A stretch of 64,000 bases of DNA from positions 7,719,427 to 7,783,426 of the forward strand of contig NW_024881296.1 in NCBI RefSeq assembly GCF_018691265.1. Reading direction: 5' to 3'. A model generated the notes under the pieces. The model did no database searches, had not been told where the DNA came from, and saw only the letters and a list, made by a program, of their open reading frames with translations. Of the stretch, positions 62,521-64,000 are shown in pieces; the first letter of the stretch is position 1, and each line of letters opens with the position of its first letter. The stretch is from Tyto alba (lineage: Eukaryota > Chordata > Aves > Strigiformes > Tytonidae). The translations under genes were made by a program, and so were the position numbers.

Positions 62521-64000
62521 TATAATCATATATTGCTGAAAGTTTCAGTGTCATTTTACTGTGGAAAACTTTCTTCTATAGACAGCTGGATTTTAATCAC
62601 TAAAAATAATTTAAAAACCCCCAACATATACCTTTCATTAGAGTTGCCTTGATAATTATGATTTATAACAAAGGGGTAACTATCTCTCCTTAACCACATA
62701 AATTAAATCACAGAGCACAACCTATTCCAGTGGACTCATCCCTTTTTTTTTCAGAGGAAGTCACTCATAGCATTATAATTCAGAAGATCCTACATCTGTG
62801 CTGTTTGTAAAGCTATTCCTTAGCATGCTCTTGATAGTTAGCTAGTTGATGCTGGTTTCAGTATAATTTTTGTAGGGAAACTTCTTCACTGGATTGTCAT
62901 CTGTGTGTTTTTCCTGCAGTGCTGCAGAGAAGCATAGAAAACATCTGATGAACTTCCTTTTGAGTGTGATCTTTCAAATTGCAGCAGTTAGGACAACAAC
63001 TACATAATGGTTGATGTAGGCCCTGTATATCCTCTCAGTATTGACCTTCATGCTCTTGCTGGAATTTTTAGTAAATACGCCAAGTAATATGGGGATTAAA
63101 AAACCCCAGAAACTCCAAGCTAGAACTTGCTGGAGTCTACCTCTCAGTAACATCCATCTTTTCCTTGAATTGTCATGTTTCTTGTTAGCGATCAGGAACA
63201 TGTCTTCATGTTTCTGCTGCTGTTTCAGCTGCCAGTGATAGCATAATGCACTGCCCTTCCTCATCTTTATTCTCAGTCCTTCAGTTCAGAATGAAACATG
63301 ACTGGAAAGTATAAAAGCAAAAAAAAAAAACTTGATTTTTCTTTTTTCTCCTCATTTCTGTTGTATGGTTCAAGGTAATTTCCTTGCCCAGTCTGCCAGC
63401 TTTCTTTACAGCAGCGGTGCTCCATCTGAGGATATTGATATTAGCCTGTTTCTTATCAGAGGGAGAAGGTAGAAGTTTGTAATTCTCTGCTGATTGAAGT
63501 GGCAGATCTTGGTTTTATTTCATATCCTTTTATTATTATAAACATACTAGAGGCAGATTTTTGGCCTTTGTCCTGTATTTTGGCATTTTAATTGTTGATT
63601 TAAACATACTGAGGTGGGATACAGCAGGCATTTGCTGAGCTGACTCTTCATGGCATGATTTTTAACAAAAAAAATCTTCTTTTCCCTTGGAAAGAATCAG
63701 TAGCTTTTATGTGTGAAGTAGCCAAGTGCACTCAGCTCAATAATAAGTACCCTTTAATCTCCTACCCAGGAGTGGACTCTTGAGGTCAGGAGAAGTTTGC
63801 TTCGGCTATTGCTCACAAAATTTCGGCTTTGAGATTAGAGAAAAGGGAGATCTTCATTAAGAGAATGGGTGGGACCGTGGGATTTATCCTGTGTCCATTT
63901 TGTACCTGAACAATCTCAGGAAGTTCCTTATCAAAGTTAATTTGGTCTAAGAAAATTGAATATTCAGCCAGATGACCAAAGTTATTCCACCCATAATTGA

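Larger units (their letters stand above)
59111..64000 (+). other. right end of window; no gene seen
   Basis: AT-rich sequence with short frames only. It includes a possible polyadenylated end at 60138-60172, an (AAAC)n plus T21 pair at 61791-61845 and a 21-bp tandem duplication at 62479-62520. No exon in phase with exon 2 was identified. Confidence 0.45.

Noticed and set aside
1..64000. Bacterial or phage-type systems (CRISPR, operons, toxin-antitoxin, integrons)
   Set aside because: Repeat families, CpG island, splice sites and composition are those of a bird genome. No prokaryotic gene organisation is present.

Overview
This window is bird genomic DNA. It is AT-rich, with scattered short homopolymers and microsatellites, and no long open reading frames outside one CpG island and one LINE fragment. 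The diagnostic repeats are CR1 retrotransposons of several ages and two LTR types that I recognise as avian endogenous-retrovirus LTRs. The CR1 copy near 37.9-38.3 kb and the LTR at 40.8-41.4 kb resemble families I associate with Neoaves (songbirds and relatives) rather than chicken. That placement is from memory and is tentative.

Layout. Positions 1-11.9 kb are non-coding, with microsatellites and a small tandem duplication and no gene I can support. Positions 11.92-13.45 kb are a strong CpG island holding the 5' end of one plus-strand protein-coding gene. It has a short first coding exon (12633-12685), a 306-bp GC-rich intron and a second coding exon (12992-13221). Both exons have good splice sites and join in frame into 94 residues. 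I do not recognise the protein. The island also carries two good CTCF-like motifs in convergent orientation about 300 bp upstream of the start codon. Everything from 13222 to the right edge is probably a very long intron of this gene, or intron plus intergenic DNA; I could not find a third exon.

The right-hand 50 kb is a graveyard of retroelements: an old plus-strand CR1 reverse-transcriptase relic (15.5 kb), a CR1 3' end on the plus strand (26.7 kb), a longer minus-strand CR1 (27.5-28.5 kb), another minus-strand CR1 family (37.9-38.3 kb), a minus-strand ERVL-type solo LTR (40.8-41.4 kb), a heavily decayed minus-strand CR1 (43.2-43.9 kb), a plus-strand ERVK-like LTR (44.3-44.75 kb) and a very old amniote-type CR1 (58.27-59.1 kb). 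Four of these eight lie between 37.8 and 44.8 kb.

I found no operon, CRISPR array, RNA gene or new biological system. The observations most worth a second look are the unidentified conserved-looking 5' exons, the CTCF-motif pair in the promoter island, the quadruplex-prone tracts flanking the exons, and a candidate polyadenylated transcript end near 60.14 kb.
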